This document shows, in pieces, positions 13,106 through 22,939 of a DNA stretch of 64,000 nt. The position numbers and the translations under genes are program-made. The stretch is from assembly GCA_002897775.1 (NCBI GenBank), contig BDTR01000030.1, positions 1 to 64,000 of the forward strand. The letters run 5' to 3'. The stretch is from a bacterium BMS3Bbin08 (GTDB taxonomy: Bacteria > Nitrospirota > Thermodesulfovibrionia > UBA6902 > BMS3Bbin08). The stretch's first letter is position 1, and each line of letters starts with the position of its first letter. Under the pieces are notes generated by a model, which saw nothing but the letters and a program-made list of their open reading frames with translations, ran no database searches and was not told the origin of the DNA.

Positions 13106-15502
13106 TCACTCCACTCTTATCTTTTCCCCTTTTTCTATCTGCTTTATGCTGTTCAGCCTCTTGACCATCTCCTGAAACGATACGTTCCGGGTATGGCTGA
13201 TGATATTAACCTTTGGGGGCAGGATGCCGCCTTTTACAATGTACTCTTTGTTGCCTTCAGTCACAATGCCTCCAAGCAGGAAGTTGTCGTTTTTAAGCTT
13301 ACCCTTAAAGCCGATTTTCGCGTATTTGTACTGTTCAAACAACTTATATATTCCTGTGCTTAATATGGCAGAGGCAGACCCGGTGCCCATAATAGATATC
13401 TTGTTAATGGCCTCAACACTGATCTTTTGCGTGACTCCTTTTCTCCTGACCGTCTCTATAAGGGCCTCAAAGCGCTCTGCCTGACTGTTAGCTATAACAA
13501 GGTTCCTTACATAACCCTGCATTACTCCTGATATATGACCGAATTCAAATGTATCAGTAAGTCTGCTCAGGTCTATTTCCTTAATCTCAACCGAGGTACT
13601 TATGGAAGGCACGGGCCCGAAGATGCTGTCCACTGACAGGTCGCTTATTCTTATCTCGCCTCCAAAAAGCTCAATTTTGATCTCGCCGTTTGTAAGCAGA
13701 CTGCCCTTTGTGATACTGGCGCTCGGGATCTCGCCTGTCAGGCTGCCGCTGAATTGCGGGATATTAAATGAAGAACTTACCTGCTCAAGGTCAATTCCAT
13801 TCATATCTATTGACATGTGCAGTTCTCTGTCCGGGCTGAGAAGTTTTTCGTAACTTATGTTTTTCAGTTTTATATTGCCCGCAAAAACCGGAATCTGGAT
13901 ATCCTCCTTAAAAACCAGGGTGTTCTGCCAGACAGCCGGATAAAACTCGATTCTTTCTGCCTGCTGTTTTTTCCATGAGATATTACGGATCCTGATAGAG
14001 CCAAAACGCTCGGCCTCTTTTTTTGGGGCAGTAATCTTTGGATAGGAAAGGTCAAGAGGAAGTGACATATTCACCCCCTGAACAGATAAACCTGATTTTT
14101 CAGCAAAAACATCGGCGTCCTTAATATCTATGTTCCCCTGAATATTAAACGCGTCTTTGGTCCCATTGACTGACAGCCTTGCTGATGTTTTACCGCTTAT
14201 TCCCATCTGTGATAGAAAGGGAAATCTGTCCTGAAAGGTCTCCTGCACAAAAAAGGCAAAGGCATCTGCGTTGGCAAGTTCTTTTAAACGCACATCCAGG
14301 TCAATGCGCGGTGTTTTCGAAATACTCCTGATATCGCCTGACGCGCCGATGGTCCCTATATCTGTGATACTAAACTCTGAAGCTGATATCTTAAGTGTGT
14401 CGTTATTTTTGAAATATTTCCCCTGGACAGAACAGCTTATTTCCTTTTCTGTGAAATCACCATAAAAACTGCCCAGCAGGAGTTCAAAGTCAGAGGCATG
14501 GGTCGTGACAGAGAATTCCGTTGTGTTGTCCTTTAATGAGTATTTAAGATCGCCTGATAAGTTCACTGCTATGCCCTCGCCTGCCATAGCGCCGTCAGAA
14601 GAGGAAAAACCTCCGTTGTCTATGATCGCGCTTATTGTGCCGGATATTCCTTCAGACATGTCTACTGAAACAGCGGAGCGAAGAGCGGCTGTCCCTTGCA
14701 GAGCAAAACCTTTATCAGGCAAAATATTAACGAATTTCTTCACCACTTTGTTGAGATCAACTCTGTCAGCAGTGAGTTCAGCCTGCATTTTAAAGGGAAA
14801 CATGCTCAGGCGGCCCTTGATGTCTGCCGCTCCTGCAAGAGGCGAGGATATTGAGATATTTTCGATGTCCAGTTCGAATTTATCAATATCATATTCTCCT
14901 TTAAAAATTATCTGCAGTGCTTCTTTCCTTAATTCAGGCGCTCTGAGATCGCCGCTTGCCAGGACCTCTGCTTTTCTGCCGGGCATCTCTTTAATAGAAA
15001 GCGCAAAGCCGCTGAAACTGACCAACATGCCTGTTTCATTCCGGACAATGACCTCTCCGTCCTCTATCGAGATCTTTTTCAGATAAAAAGGAAGGGAGGG
15101 CCAGCCTTTTTTTATCTCTCCATCTTTACGGCCCTTTAAGGTTATAAACAGTTTTGGTTTTTTTATCTCTATTTCATCAATGTGTTTTTTGAACAAAACA
15201 GAAGGACTCAGGCCGATCTCTGCATAAGGAATAACGACGATCGGTTCACCTTTTTCACTTTCCCTGAGAGTAAGATCTTTTATGGCGATCCTGCCCCATC
15301 CTGTTAAAGATAATGCCCCGATCTCGATCGGCATCTTTGACTGCCTGTTTATGATCTGTTCAGCACGGTCTAAAAAGGAAGGGCTTTTAAAAAGAAAATA
15401 GACAAAAGCAAAAAAAGAAATAAGAAGGATACCACAAAAGTAAAGGATCAAAAGCAAGGCCTTTTTCAGGCCGAGCCTGCTTTTTCCGGTGGTTTTCATC
15501 AA
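13106..15502 (-). CDS. YdbH-like / AsmA-superfamily intermembrane protein
   Basis: The 798-residue protein has one N-terminal membrane helix (about 13-33, LLLILYFCGILLISFFAFVYF), then a very long beta-rich periplasmic part of AsmA type. It has repeated amphipathic strands (IEIGALSLTGWGRIAIKDLTL, LDIENISISSP) and a C-terminal part with GVMQGYVRNLVIANSQ and VTQKISVEAINKISIMGTGS. The latter is typical of the YdbH/DUF-type C-terminus. AsmA-like proteins form hydrophobic-groove bridges carrying phospholipids between inner and outer membranes. Pairing with the YdbL-like gene 125 bases downstream is what favours YdbH over other AsmA-like proteins. Confidence 0.75.
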   Translation of the reverse strand: MMKTTGKSRLGLKKALLLILYFCGILLISFFAFVYFLFKSPSFLDRAEQIINRQSKMPIEIGALSLTGWGRIAIKDLTLRESEKGEPIVVIPYAEIGLSPSVLFKKHIDEIEIKKPKLFITLKGRKDGEIKKGWPSLPFYLKKISIEDGEVIVRNETGMLVSFSGFALSIKEMPGRKAEVLASGDLRAPELRKEALQIIFKGEYDIDKFELDIENISISSPLAGAADIKGRLSMFPFKMQAELTADRVDLNKVVKKFVNILPDKGFALQGTAALRSAVSVDMSEGISGTISAIIDNGGFSSSDGAMAGEGIAVNLSGDLKYSLKDNTTEFSVTTHASDFELLLGSFYGDFTEKEISCSVQGKYFKNNDTLKISASEFSITDIGTIGASGDIRSISKTPRIDLDVRLKELANADAFAFFVQETFQDRFPFLSQMGISGKTSARLSVNGTKDAFNIQGNIDIKDADVFAEKSGLSVQGVNMSLPLDLSYPKITAPKKEAERFGSIRIRNISWKKQQAERIEFYPAVWQNTLVFKEDIQIPVFAGNIKLKNISYEKLLSPDRELHMSIDMNGIDLEQVSSSFNIPQFSGSLTGEIPSASITKGSLLTNGEIKIELFGGEIRISDLSVDSIFGPVPSISTSVEIKEIDLSRLTDTFEFGHISGVMQGYVRNLVIANSQAERFEALIETVRRKGVTQKISVEAINKISIMGTGSASAILSTGIYKLFEQYKYAKIGFKGKLKNDNFLLGGIVTEGNKEYIVKGGILPPKVNIISHTRNVSFQEMVKRLNSIKQIEKGEKIRVE

Positions 15503-15523
15503 CGAGAAAGTTTAAATAAAAAG

Positions 15524-16558
15524 TCAGCGGCTGTTGATCTCATAAATAAGACGCCTGAGTCTGCCGTTATCCTTTAAGTTAAAATCCAGTATCAGCCTTG
15601 GAAGGTCGGCTAATTCCGGCTCATCCGCTTCCTCGGGCAAGGCCCCGGAAGTATAAATCCTGCCGTCAGGAACAAGCATATCCTCAAAACGCTTATTCAG
15701 GTCATCCACAAAATCAGCTTCAAGGCCTGTCAAAAGCCTGATAACAAGTTTTTTGTTCACGTATCTCATGCTGTGGTAGCGATGATAAAAAAGGTTGATC
15801 TTTTCAACTGCCGCGTCCACAGAATCACAGCGTTCAAACAAATTAAAATCTGATTCATGGATGTAACCTTCCCCCAGCAGTTCTTCTCTGAAAAACCTGA
15901 TCCACCTGGTCCAGTAGGTGCCTCCGGGCTCATCAATAAGAACAAGCGGCAGAGGATAACGCTTGCCGGTCTGGACAAGGGTAAGGGTTTCCATGGCCTC
16001 ATCCAGAGTGCCGAATCCGCCGGGAAAAAGCGCTATGGCATCTGCCTCTTTAACAAACGCTACTTTTCTGTTGAAAAAGTACTTGTAAGTAATAAGCCGC
16101 GGATTTCCCTTAAGTGTTGGGTTTGGTGTCTGCTCAAAAGGAAGGTCAATGTTAACGCCGAACGAGTGTTCAGGCCCTGCCCCATGGTTTACCGCCTGCA
16201 TAATACCTGGGCCGGCTCCTGTAATGACCATGTACCCTGCCTTTGTCAGCTTCTCGCCAAAAAGCCGCGCCATTTCATAGACCGGCTCATCAGGCCGGGT
16301 CCGCGCAGAGCCGAACACAGTTACTTTTTTTACGTGCCGGTACGGCCCGAATATCTTTCCTGTAAACCGCATCTCTTTCATTGTGGTTCTCATAAGCTTG
16401 AGATTCGCGGCATCGTCATCCTCCTGCCCGGCCTTTAAAGCGGCAAGGATCATCTCGCGCACAAGGCCTGAGTGCCTGATACCTCCTACCAGGTCTATCA
16501 GCTGGTCGATGGCGTCGTCTGCAGGGCCGTTGGTTCTGGTAAAGTGAAGTTCTTTCAT
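15524..16558 (-). CDS. LOG-family (TIGR00730-like) Rossmann protein
   Basis: It carries VTVFGSARTRPDEPVY and the family signatures VITGAGPGIMQAVNHGAG and FPGGFGTLDEAMETLTL, the PGGxGTxxE motif of LOG/lysine-decarboxylase-like nucleotide monophosphate nucleosidases. At about 344 residues it is longer than the common 190-230-residue form, with an extra N-terminal helical segment (about 1-50) and a C-terminal extension after about 275, so it belongs to the long subgroup. The track start at 16600 is a TTG; the ATG at 16558 is preferred. It ends 21 bases upstream of the YdbH-like gene and may lead that transcript. The substrate is not predictable from the sequence. Confidence 0.8.
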   Translation of the reverse strand: MKELHFTRTNGPADDAIDQLIDLVGGIRHSGLVREMILAALKAGQEDDDAANLKLMRTTMKEMRFTGKIFGPYRHVKKVTVFGSARTRPDEPVYEMARLFGEKLTKAGYMVITGAGPGIMQAVNHGAGPEHSFGVNIDLPFEQTPNPTLKGNPRLITYKYFFNRKVAFVKEADAIALFPGGFGTLDEAMETLTLVQTGKRYPLPLVLIDEPGGTYWTRWIRFFREELLGEGYIHESDFNLFERCDSVDAAVEKINLFYHRYHSMRYVNKKLVIRLLTGLEADFVDDLNKRFEDMLVPDGRIYTSGALPEEADEPELADLPRLILDFNLKDNGRLRRLIYEINSR

Positions 16559-16802
16559 GGCTGGTTGAATTATAAGTTTAATATTTTTCGCTCTTGACAA
16601 TCAACAAGGGAGAGGAACTGCCAAAATTAGAGGTATCAAAACCAGATGACCTATTCCAGCGCATCGGATCTTTTTTGCACAAAAAAAGAGGCTGTCCTGA
16701 AAATTCGGAATTTTCCCCTGAATTACTGTTTTGAAAATCCTCTTGAGAGGTCAGCTAGTAAAGAATAAAAGGGGGCGTCCCGTATTTATATCGCTTGCAG
16801 GA

Positions 16803-17330
16803 TCAAAGCCCTTTTTTCTCGATCCACACAAAAAGCGACAATCCTCCGATAACAAATGCCGTTATCACAACCCATTCATTTACCCCCAGGACCTGCGGCA
16901 GGGTTATTGAACCTTCTGTTCCCCATGTCAGGATCGTACTGCTTATTTCCGGGTAAACTTCGGCAATTATCGCCGCGCCTGTCAGCATACCGAGGATGCC
17001 CCAGAACGCGTCCACCCTTCCCTCTCCCAGCGCCCCAAGCGATGTGCCCGGACAGTACCCTATGATCGCCCAGCCAATTCCAAATATAAGCCCGCCTATA
17101 ATGTTGGCTCCGATGTTCGTAGGCAATATAAGGGGCCTGGCTATCCCAAAGTGATGAAGAACAGCCACCCCCGCCATTCCGGTCAGGATGGCTGAAAAAA
17201 AGAATTTGACGATCGTCATGTCCTTCAGGCGAAGGGCGCCCACCTGCATGTCGTAACGCACCACCCTGCCCTTTTGCAGAAGAAATCCGAACAAGATCCC
17301 TGTTATCAGACCATTTATTAATGCGCTCAT
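16803..17330 (-). CDS. YeeE/YedE-family half transporter (second half)
   Basis: The 175-residue integral membrane protein has about five helices. It carries the family's conserved cysteine motif IGYCPGTSLGALGEGR (about residues 95-110), used in thiosulfate or sulfur-compound passage in YeeE/TsuA. The full-size transporters have two such halves; here they are separate genes overlapping by 4 bases with the other half, so a heterodimer is likely. The substrate (thiosulfate or another reduced sulfur compound) is inferred from the family. Confidence 0.85.
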   Translation of the reverse strand: MSALINGLITGILFGFLLQKGRVVRYDMQVGALRLKDMTIVKFFFSAILTGMAGVAVLHHFGIARPLILPTNIGANIIGGLIFGIGWAIIGYCPGTSLGALGEGRVDAFWGILGMLTGAAIIAEVYPEISSTILTWGTEGSITLPQVLGVNEWVVITAFVIGGLSLFVWIEKKGL

Positions 17331-17848
17331 TGTTTTTCACCTCCGCGGTAAATGATATTCGCGAAGATTATCCCGCCCGCAAAAAAACAGACCACAACAA
17401 TGAGCCCGCTGACCGCAAGCTGTACCAGCGCTCCAAGGCCGTAGCCGCTCGGACATCCTCCTGCCAGCCGCGCCCCGAACATAAGGACCACCCCGCCTAC
17501 AAAGGCAAAAACACTTCTTTTTACCGTGCTTGGGCCAAAACGCGACTCCCACATATCCGGCACCGCCTTGACCTTAAAGCTCCCGTCGGTCATGGATGAA
17601 ATAAATGATCCTATCAAAATACCCAGGACCATCATCACCTGCCAGTCAACCCTGGGACCGAACCATCTGAAGTAGTCCATTGTAGATACCCTCTCAGCGG
17701 AAAAAAGCTGTTCAATAAAAGCGGTAACACGCACAAAACTCGTGGACGCGCCAAAATAATTGCCAGCTATCCATGCAGACGCTATAATGACCCCTCCGGT
17801 CAACGCGCCCGCCAGATAAGGGCTCCACCCCCTGCTTTCTGTTTCCAT
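17327..17848 (-). CDS. YeeE/YedE-family half transporter (first half)
   Basis: The 173-residue membrane protein contains MFGARLAGGCPSGYGLGALVQLA, the cysteine-containing motif of the YeeE/YedE family, in the C-terminal half. An N-terminal helix (LAGALTGGVIIASAWIAGNYF) and a periplasmic loop precede it. It overlaps the following half-transporter gene through ATGA. In several bacteria such pairs sit near rhodanese or TusA genes; none is seen here. The cytochrome gene upstream on the same strand is separated by a terminator. Confidence 0.85.
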   Translation of the reverse strand: METESRGWSPYLAGALTGGVIIASAWIAGNYFGASTSFVRVTAFIEQLFSAERVSTMDYFRWFGPRVDWQVMMVLGILIGSFISSMTDGSFKVKAVPDMWESRFGPSTVKRSVFAFVGGVVLMFGARLAGGCPSGYGLGALVQLAVSGLIVVVCFFAGGIIFANIIYRGGEKQ

Positions 17849-18000
17849 ATAAAAACCACCGCCTTTTTAACGTTGATTAAAATATATACCTGATTTGAGG
17901 TAAATGCAATGGTTGAGGTAATAAAGTAAAGAAGATGTCTTAAAACGTTATTAATCGATCAGTTCCGCTTGAAAGCGTGCAATCAGGGGATTGTTCGGCA

Positions 18001-18029
18001 TAATAAAACAGGCGGGCTTTAGGCCCGCC
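18001..18029 (-). terminator. Terminator of the multiheme cytochrome gene
   Basis: On the minus strand GGCGGGC, a 5-base loop and GCCCGCC are followed by TGTTTTATTA. The stem is perfect over 7 bp and GC-rich, located about 65 bases after the cytochrome stop codon. Confidence 0.65.
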
Positions 18030-18093
18030 CGCACTGAAAAGCTAAACAGTTAAAGGTTGCCCGAGATTTTCATACAGATAAGCACTCTATGCT

Positions 18094-19500
18094 TCATTCA
18101 TCAGGAATATCTTTAATTATGACCGTTTTTGTTGCTGAAGCAATTTCAACAATATCAGCTTCAGGCAGGCTCAATCTTTTCGCAAAGGCACTCGGGTAAC
18201 GAAGATAATACAGGTTAGTAACCAGGGACATTGCACCTTCTGCCTCTTCCGGAACTTTAAAGCGATAAATCTCTTCCCTGATCTCTCCAGCCTTTAATCG
18301 ATTATCAAATATGATTTTAACGGCGTCGTAGGAAAAAAGGGTCTGTTTCCCTTTTTCATCAATAAATATAGTCCGATAGATACGTTTTCCTTCCGGAATA
18401 GCATCTCCTAAAATCTCTTTATCAAATTCTCCTTTGCCGGTTACATCATACGCATTTGTTGTTCCAGGACTTGTCGGAATGGAGACGACCTTATCCCCGG
18501 AATAGGCATTGAGATCAATATATAACATCCTGAGCTCCGCACTGCCCGAGGACATCTTGTGCCCTGTTTTTGAATTGTTGACACGGACATGAATCGTTAT
18601 ATCATCGCCGGGCAAAGCGGCTGCTTCCTCAACTTCTATGTTCATTGTTAATGCCCCGACAACCTGAGTTTTGGAGTGTGCCCCGGGGAAACGGTGAGTG
18701 TACAGCTTCGTCCTGAATGGTGGATCACCCAGCCTCATGTCTGCTGCCTTCCCGGCTTCATAAACCGGCTTTCCCGCGACAAGAAATCCCTGTACATTCA
18801 TATGGCAGTCCTGGCATTGAATACCCTCTTCGGCAAAGCGGCTGTTCTTCCACTCGGTAAAGGTCGAACCAATTTCAAGGCCATGATGATTAGTCCGGTT
18901 GTGGCAGATGGCGCAGAATTCACTTTTTGTCTGAAGTTCAGAATATACGTGGTGCCAGGTGGAGGCTTTTTTGAAAGGCCCTAATTTCTCATCGCCTGGC
19001 ATCGAGATGTAATTGGCATCTCCCGGACTTTTGCCTTCATATCCCCCTATAGTATGGCAAAAATCACAGGTAACCCCGGATGTGCGCTTATCAATCTGTT
19101 CTTTTGAAAGTATGTGCCGAGCTGTTGTTAAGTATGCAATTGGAGCATGGCAGGCTATACAAGCTCTTGTTTCTTCAAACAGATCTGCATCTGTGATGGA
19201 CTTTGGCAGCAGCTCCTTGAAGTACTGGGCCTGGAAAACAGGGTTCTCAAAAGATTTGGCATGCATGGATTGTGAATGTTGCTCGAAAATATTATCATGG
19301 CATTGAGCGCATCCGGATGAAGGGGAATATTCCTCAGGCTTAAAAGATTTTCTGGGCGTAAGAGGTTTTTGCGGTTCGGCGGGAGCGGGTTTTACAGTCT
19401 GGACAGAAGGAAGAACCGCGCACCCAAAAAAAAGCAGGCAGGCGATTACTGCTATAAATACATGAACTGTATTTCTTCTACGAATAAATAAAAAAATCAT
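18094..19500 (-). CDS. Pentaheme c-type cytochrome lipoprotein
   Basis: The 468-residue protein has a signal with lipobox LFFGC (Cys about 27) and five CxxCH heme-binding motifs in the first half: CAQCH, CIACH, CDFCH, CAICH and CQDCH. Spacing and surrounding histidines resemble the cytochrome c554/multiheme family. The C-terminal half has no hemes and is beta-rich with VEVEEAAALPGDDITIHVRV and VNNSKTGHKMSSGSAELR, like the accessory domain found in several multiheme proteins. It probably transfers electrons in the periplasm, anchored in a membrane. The redox partner is unknown. It is a single gene with its own terminator. Confidence 0.88.
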   Translation of the reverse strand: MIFLFIRRRNTVHVFIAVIACLLFFGCAVLPSVQTVKPAPAEPQKPLTPRKSFKPEEYSPSSGCAQCHDNIFEQHSQSMHAKSFENPVFQAQYFKELLPKSITDADLFEETRACIACHAPIAYLTTARHILSKEQIDKRTSGVTCDFCHTIGGYEGKSPGDANYISMPGDEKLGPFKKASTWHHVYSELQTKSEFCAICHNRTNHHGLEIGSTFTEWKNSRFAEEGIQCQDCHMNVQGFLVAGKPVYEAGKAADMRLGDPPFRTKLYTHRFPGAHSKTQVVGALTMNIEVEEAAALPGDDITIHVRVNNSKTGHKMSSGSAELRMLYIDLNAYSGDKVVSIPTSPGTTNAYDVTGKGEFDKEILGDAIPEGKRIYRTIFIDEKGKQTLFSYDAVKIIFDNRLKAGEIREEIYRFKVPEEAEGAMSLVTNLYYLRYPSAFAKRLSLPEADIVEIASATKTVIIKDIPDE

Positions 19501-19588
19501 GTGCCCTTAACTAATTTTATATTATCACGTAATGCGCAGGCTGTTTATTTAAAATATTAATGGCCACATAATTAATGGGAGAGGGTAT

Positions 19589-19617
19589 AAAAAAGGGGCT
19601 ACATGTACCGTAACCCC
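19589..19617 (-). terminator. Terminator of the tRNA transcript
   Basis: On the minus strand GGGGTT and AGCCCC (with one G-T pair) enclose an 11-base loop and are followed by TTTTTT. It lies 10 bases after the end of tRNA-Glu. Confidence 0.7.
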
Positions 19618-19627
19618 GATATAATGC

Positions 19628-19705
19628 TGGCGTCCCCAAGGGGATTTGAACCCCTGTCGCCGCCGTGAAAGGGCGGTGTCCTGGGCCAGGCTAGACGATG
19701 GGGAC
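19628..19705 (-). tRNA. tRNA-Glu (TTC)
   Basis: The minus strand gives a 78-base cloverleaf: acceptor GTCCCCA paired with TGGGGAC, anticodon stem CCGCC/GGCGG around a loop with TTC, T arm AGGGG-TTCAAAT-CCCCT, and an encoded CCA end. It has the normal position and sequence features of a bacterial tRNA-Glu. Confidence 0.93.
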
Positions 19706-19712
19706 AGAAAAA

Positions 19713-19788
19713 TGGTGAGCCGCGTTGGATTCGAACCAACGACCCACGCCTTAAAAGGGCGTTGCTCTACCAACTGAGCTAGCGGCCC
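19713..19788 (-). tRNA. tRNA-Lys (TTT)
   Basis: The 76-base cloverleaf has acceptor GGGCCGC/GCGGCTC (one G-T pair), D arm GCTCAGTTGGTAGAGC, anticodon loop CTTTTAA (anticodon TTT), T arm TTGG-TTCGAAT-CCAA and an encoded CCA. It precedes tRNA-Glu by 7 bases and both probably share a transcript. Confidence 0.95.
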
Positions 19789-19899
19789 ACATATCTCTTA
19801 AATAGCCGTTTCAAAGAACAACAATTATTTTAACAAAAAAATTATCCAAAAGGAAGATTAGCAGTTTATCAAAAGACCTCATTGAAAAGCAAGAAGAGC

Positions 19900-21246
<1,347 letters not shown>

Positions 21247-21340
21247 TTACTCCTTATTTAAAAAAAACGGGAAATAAGAAAAAGGAACTAAGAAATAAAA
21301 TACCTTGACTCTTTCCATTTCTCATTTCCCAGTTCTAATT

Positions 21341-22933
21341 TCAGACAGGTAGATGTATCTGCTTTACAGAAAGCACATTTGGAAGCTTTTTTATTGCCGA
21401 CAGGGTTTGCTTTGATATGGACGCGTCAATACTGACAACTGACACAGCCTTGCCTCCCGGCTTTTCTCTTCCAAACTGCATCCTGGCAATATTGAGGTTG
21501 TTCTTTCCAAGCAGGGCGCCGATATTACCAATGACACCGGGCTTGTCTTTGTTCAAAACCACCAGCAGCTCTCCCTCGGGAACGATCTCCACGGTAAAAC
21601 CGTCAACTGCTATTATGCGCGGCTCTTTTTTGCCGTGAAGCACGCCTGAGACCGAACTCTCTTTCCTGTCGCCGGACCTGATCTTCAGAACCAGCATACT
21701 GTGGTAGTCGCCTGCGTCAGATGTGGTGATCTCCTTCACCTTAATGCCCCTTTCGCCTGCGATAAGCGGGGCATTGATATAATTAACGGTGTCCTGCAGG
21801 ATCGGTGTTAAAATGCCTTTTAGTACGGCCACTTTTATGGGCTCCAGCGCAAGGTCTATGACCTCGCCTCTATACTCCACAATAACCTCATTAATCGCGC
21901 CGTCAACGATCTGCGACATGAACCCGCCGAGTCTTTCAGCCAGGTTTATGTAAGGCTGAAGCTGCGGCAGGACATCAGCTGAAACAGACGAGAAATTTAC
22001 CGCGTTTCTGATAGTGCCGTGTTTCAGATAATCGACTATCTGTTCCGCGACCGCGACCGCAACGTTTTCCTGCGCCTCTTTTGTTACCGCCCCAAGATGA
22101 GGGGTCGCAATTACATTGTCAAGCTCCAGAAGCGGACAACCAACCGGCGGTTCTTTTTCAAAAACGTCAAGGGCTGCGGCAGCGATCTTGCCTGTCTTAA
22201 GCGCACGGCAAAGTGCCTTTTCATCAACTATCCCGCCCCTTGCAGAGCTTATGATCCTCACCCCGTTCTTCATCTTCGCTATCCGCTCGGTATTTATCAG
22301 CCCCCTTGTCTCGTCTGTCAGAGGAGTATGCAGCGTGATAAAGTCTGATTTTTTTATCAGTTCATCAAGCTTTACGCCTTTAATGCCCAGGGCCTTTGCT
22401 TTCTCACTGCTTAAAAACGGGTCATATGCCACTATGTTCATTCCCACGCCCTGCGCCATTTTAGCCACATGCGTGCCGATATTGCCAAGCCCTATGATAC
22501 CAAGGGTTTTATTGTACAGTTCGACCCCTGTAAATTTCTTTTTCTCCCACTTCCCTTCTTTCATGGAAGCTGTTGCCTGAGGTATTTGCCTTGCCATGGA
22601 AAAAAGCAGTGCTACTGTGTGTTCCGCGGTTGTAACCGTGTTTCCCCCAGGGGTGTTCATCACAACTATACCCTGTTTGGTGGCCGCGGTTATGTCAACG
22701 TTATCAAGGCCTGAGCCGGCCCGTCCGACCACCTTTAACTTTTTGGCCGAACTAATAATATCAGAGGTCACTTTTGTGGCGCTCCGTATGACAAGACCGT
22801 CATAATTGCCTATGATCTGCTGGAGTTCCGCGGGCCTGAGGCCGACCTTAATGTCTACCTTGAGCCCCGCCTTTTTAAGGATATTTATTCCCTTGGGAGA
22901 TAAGTTATCACTAACCAGAACTTTCATTTTCAC
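21341..22933 (-). CDS. serA: D-3-phosphoglycerate dehydrogenase
   Basis: SerA oxidises 3-phosphoglycerate to 3-phosphohydroxypyruvate with NAD, the first step of serine synthesis. The 530-residue protein has the long (type I) layout: substrate and NAD domains with GIIGLGNIGTHVA (nucleotide binding), the catalytic Arg/Glu/His set around SSARGGIVDEKALC and TPHLGAVTKEAQ, then the intervening domain (about 320-450) and a C-terminal ACT domain (about 455-530, LLVVLNKDKPGVIGNIGALL) for serine feedback. It starts 6 bases after the aminotransferase gene, forming an operon with it. Confidence 0.95.
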   Translation of the reverse strand: MKMKVLVSDNLSPKGINILKKAGLKVDIKVGLRPAELQQIIGNYDGLVIRSATKVTSDIISSAKKLKVVGRAGSGLDNVDITAATKQGIVVMNTPGGNTVTTAEHTVALLFSMARQIPQATASMKEGKWEKKKFTGVELYNKTLGIIGLGNIGTHVAKMAQGVGMNIVAYDPFLSSEKAKALGIKGVKLDELIKKSDFITLHTPLTDETRGLINTERIAKMKNGVRIISSARGGIVDEKALCRALKTGKIAAAALDVFEKEPPVGCPLLELDNVIATPHLGAVTKEAQENVAVAVAEQIVDYLKHGTIRNAVNFSSVSADVLPQLQPYINLAERLGGFMSQIVDGAINEVIVEYRGEVIDLALEPIKVAVLKGILTPILQDTVNYINAPLIAGERGIKVKEITTSDAGDYHSMLVLKIRSGDRKESSVSGVLHGKKEPRIIAVDGFTVEIVPEGELLVVLNKDKPGVIGNIGALLGKNNLNIARMQFGREKPGGKAVSVVSIDASISKQTLSAIKKLPNVLSVKQIHLPV

Positions 22934-22939
22934 GCCCGC

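Noticed and set aside
16601-16802. Short plus-strand frame (PKLEVSKPDDLFQRIGSFLHKK) between the LOG and YeeE genes
   Set aside because: About 38 codons, no standard start, no recognised family; might be a transposase scrap but the evidence is too thin.
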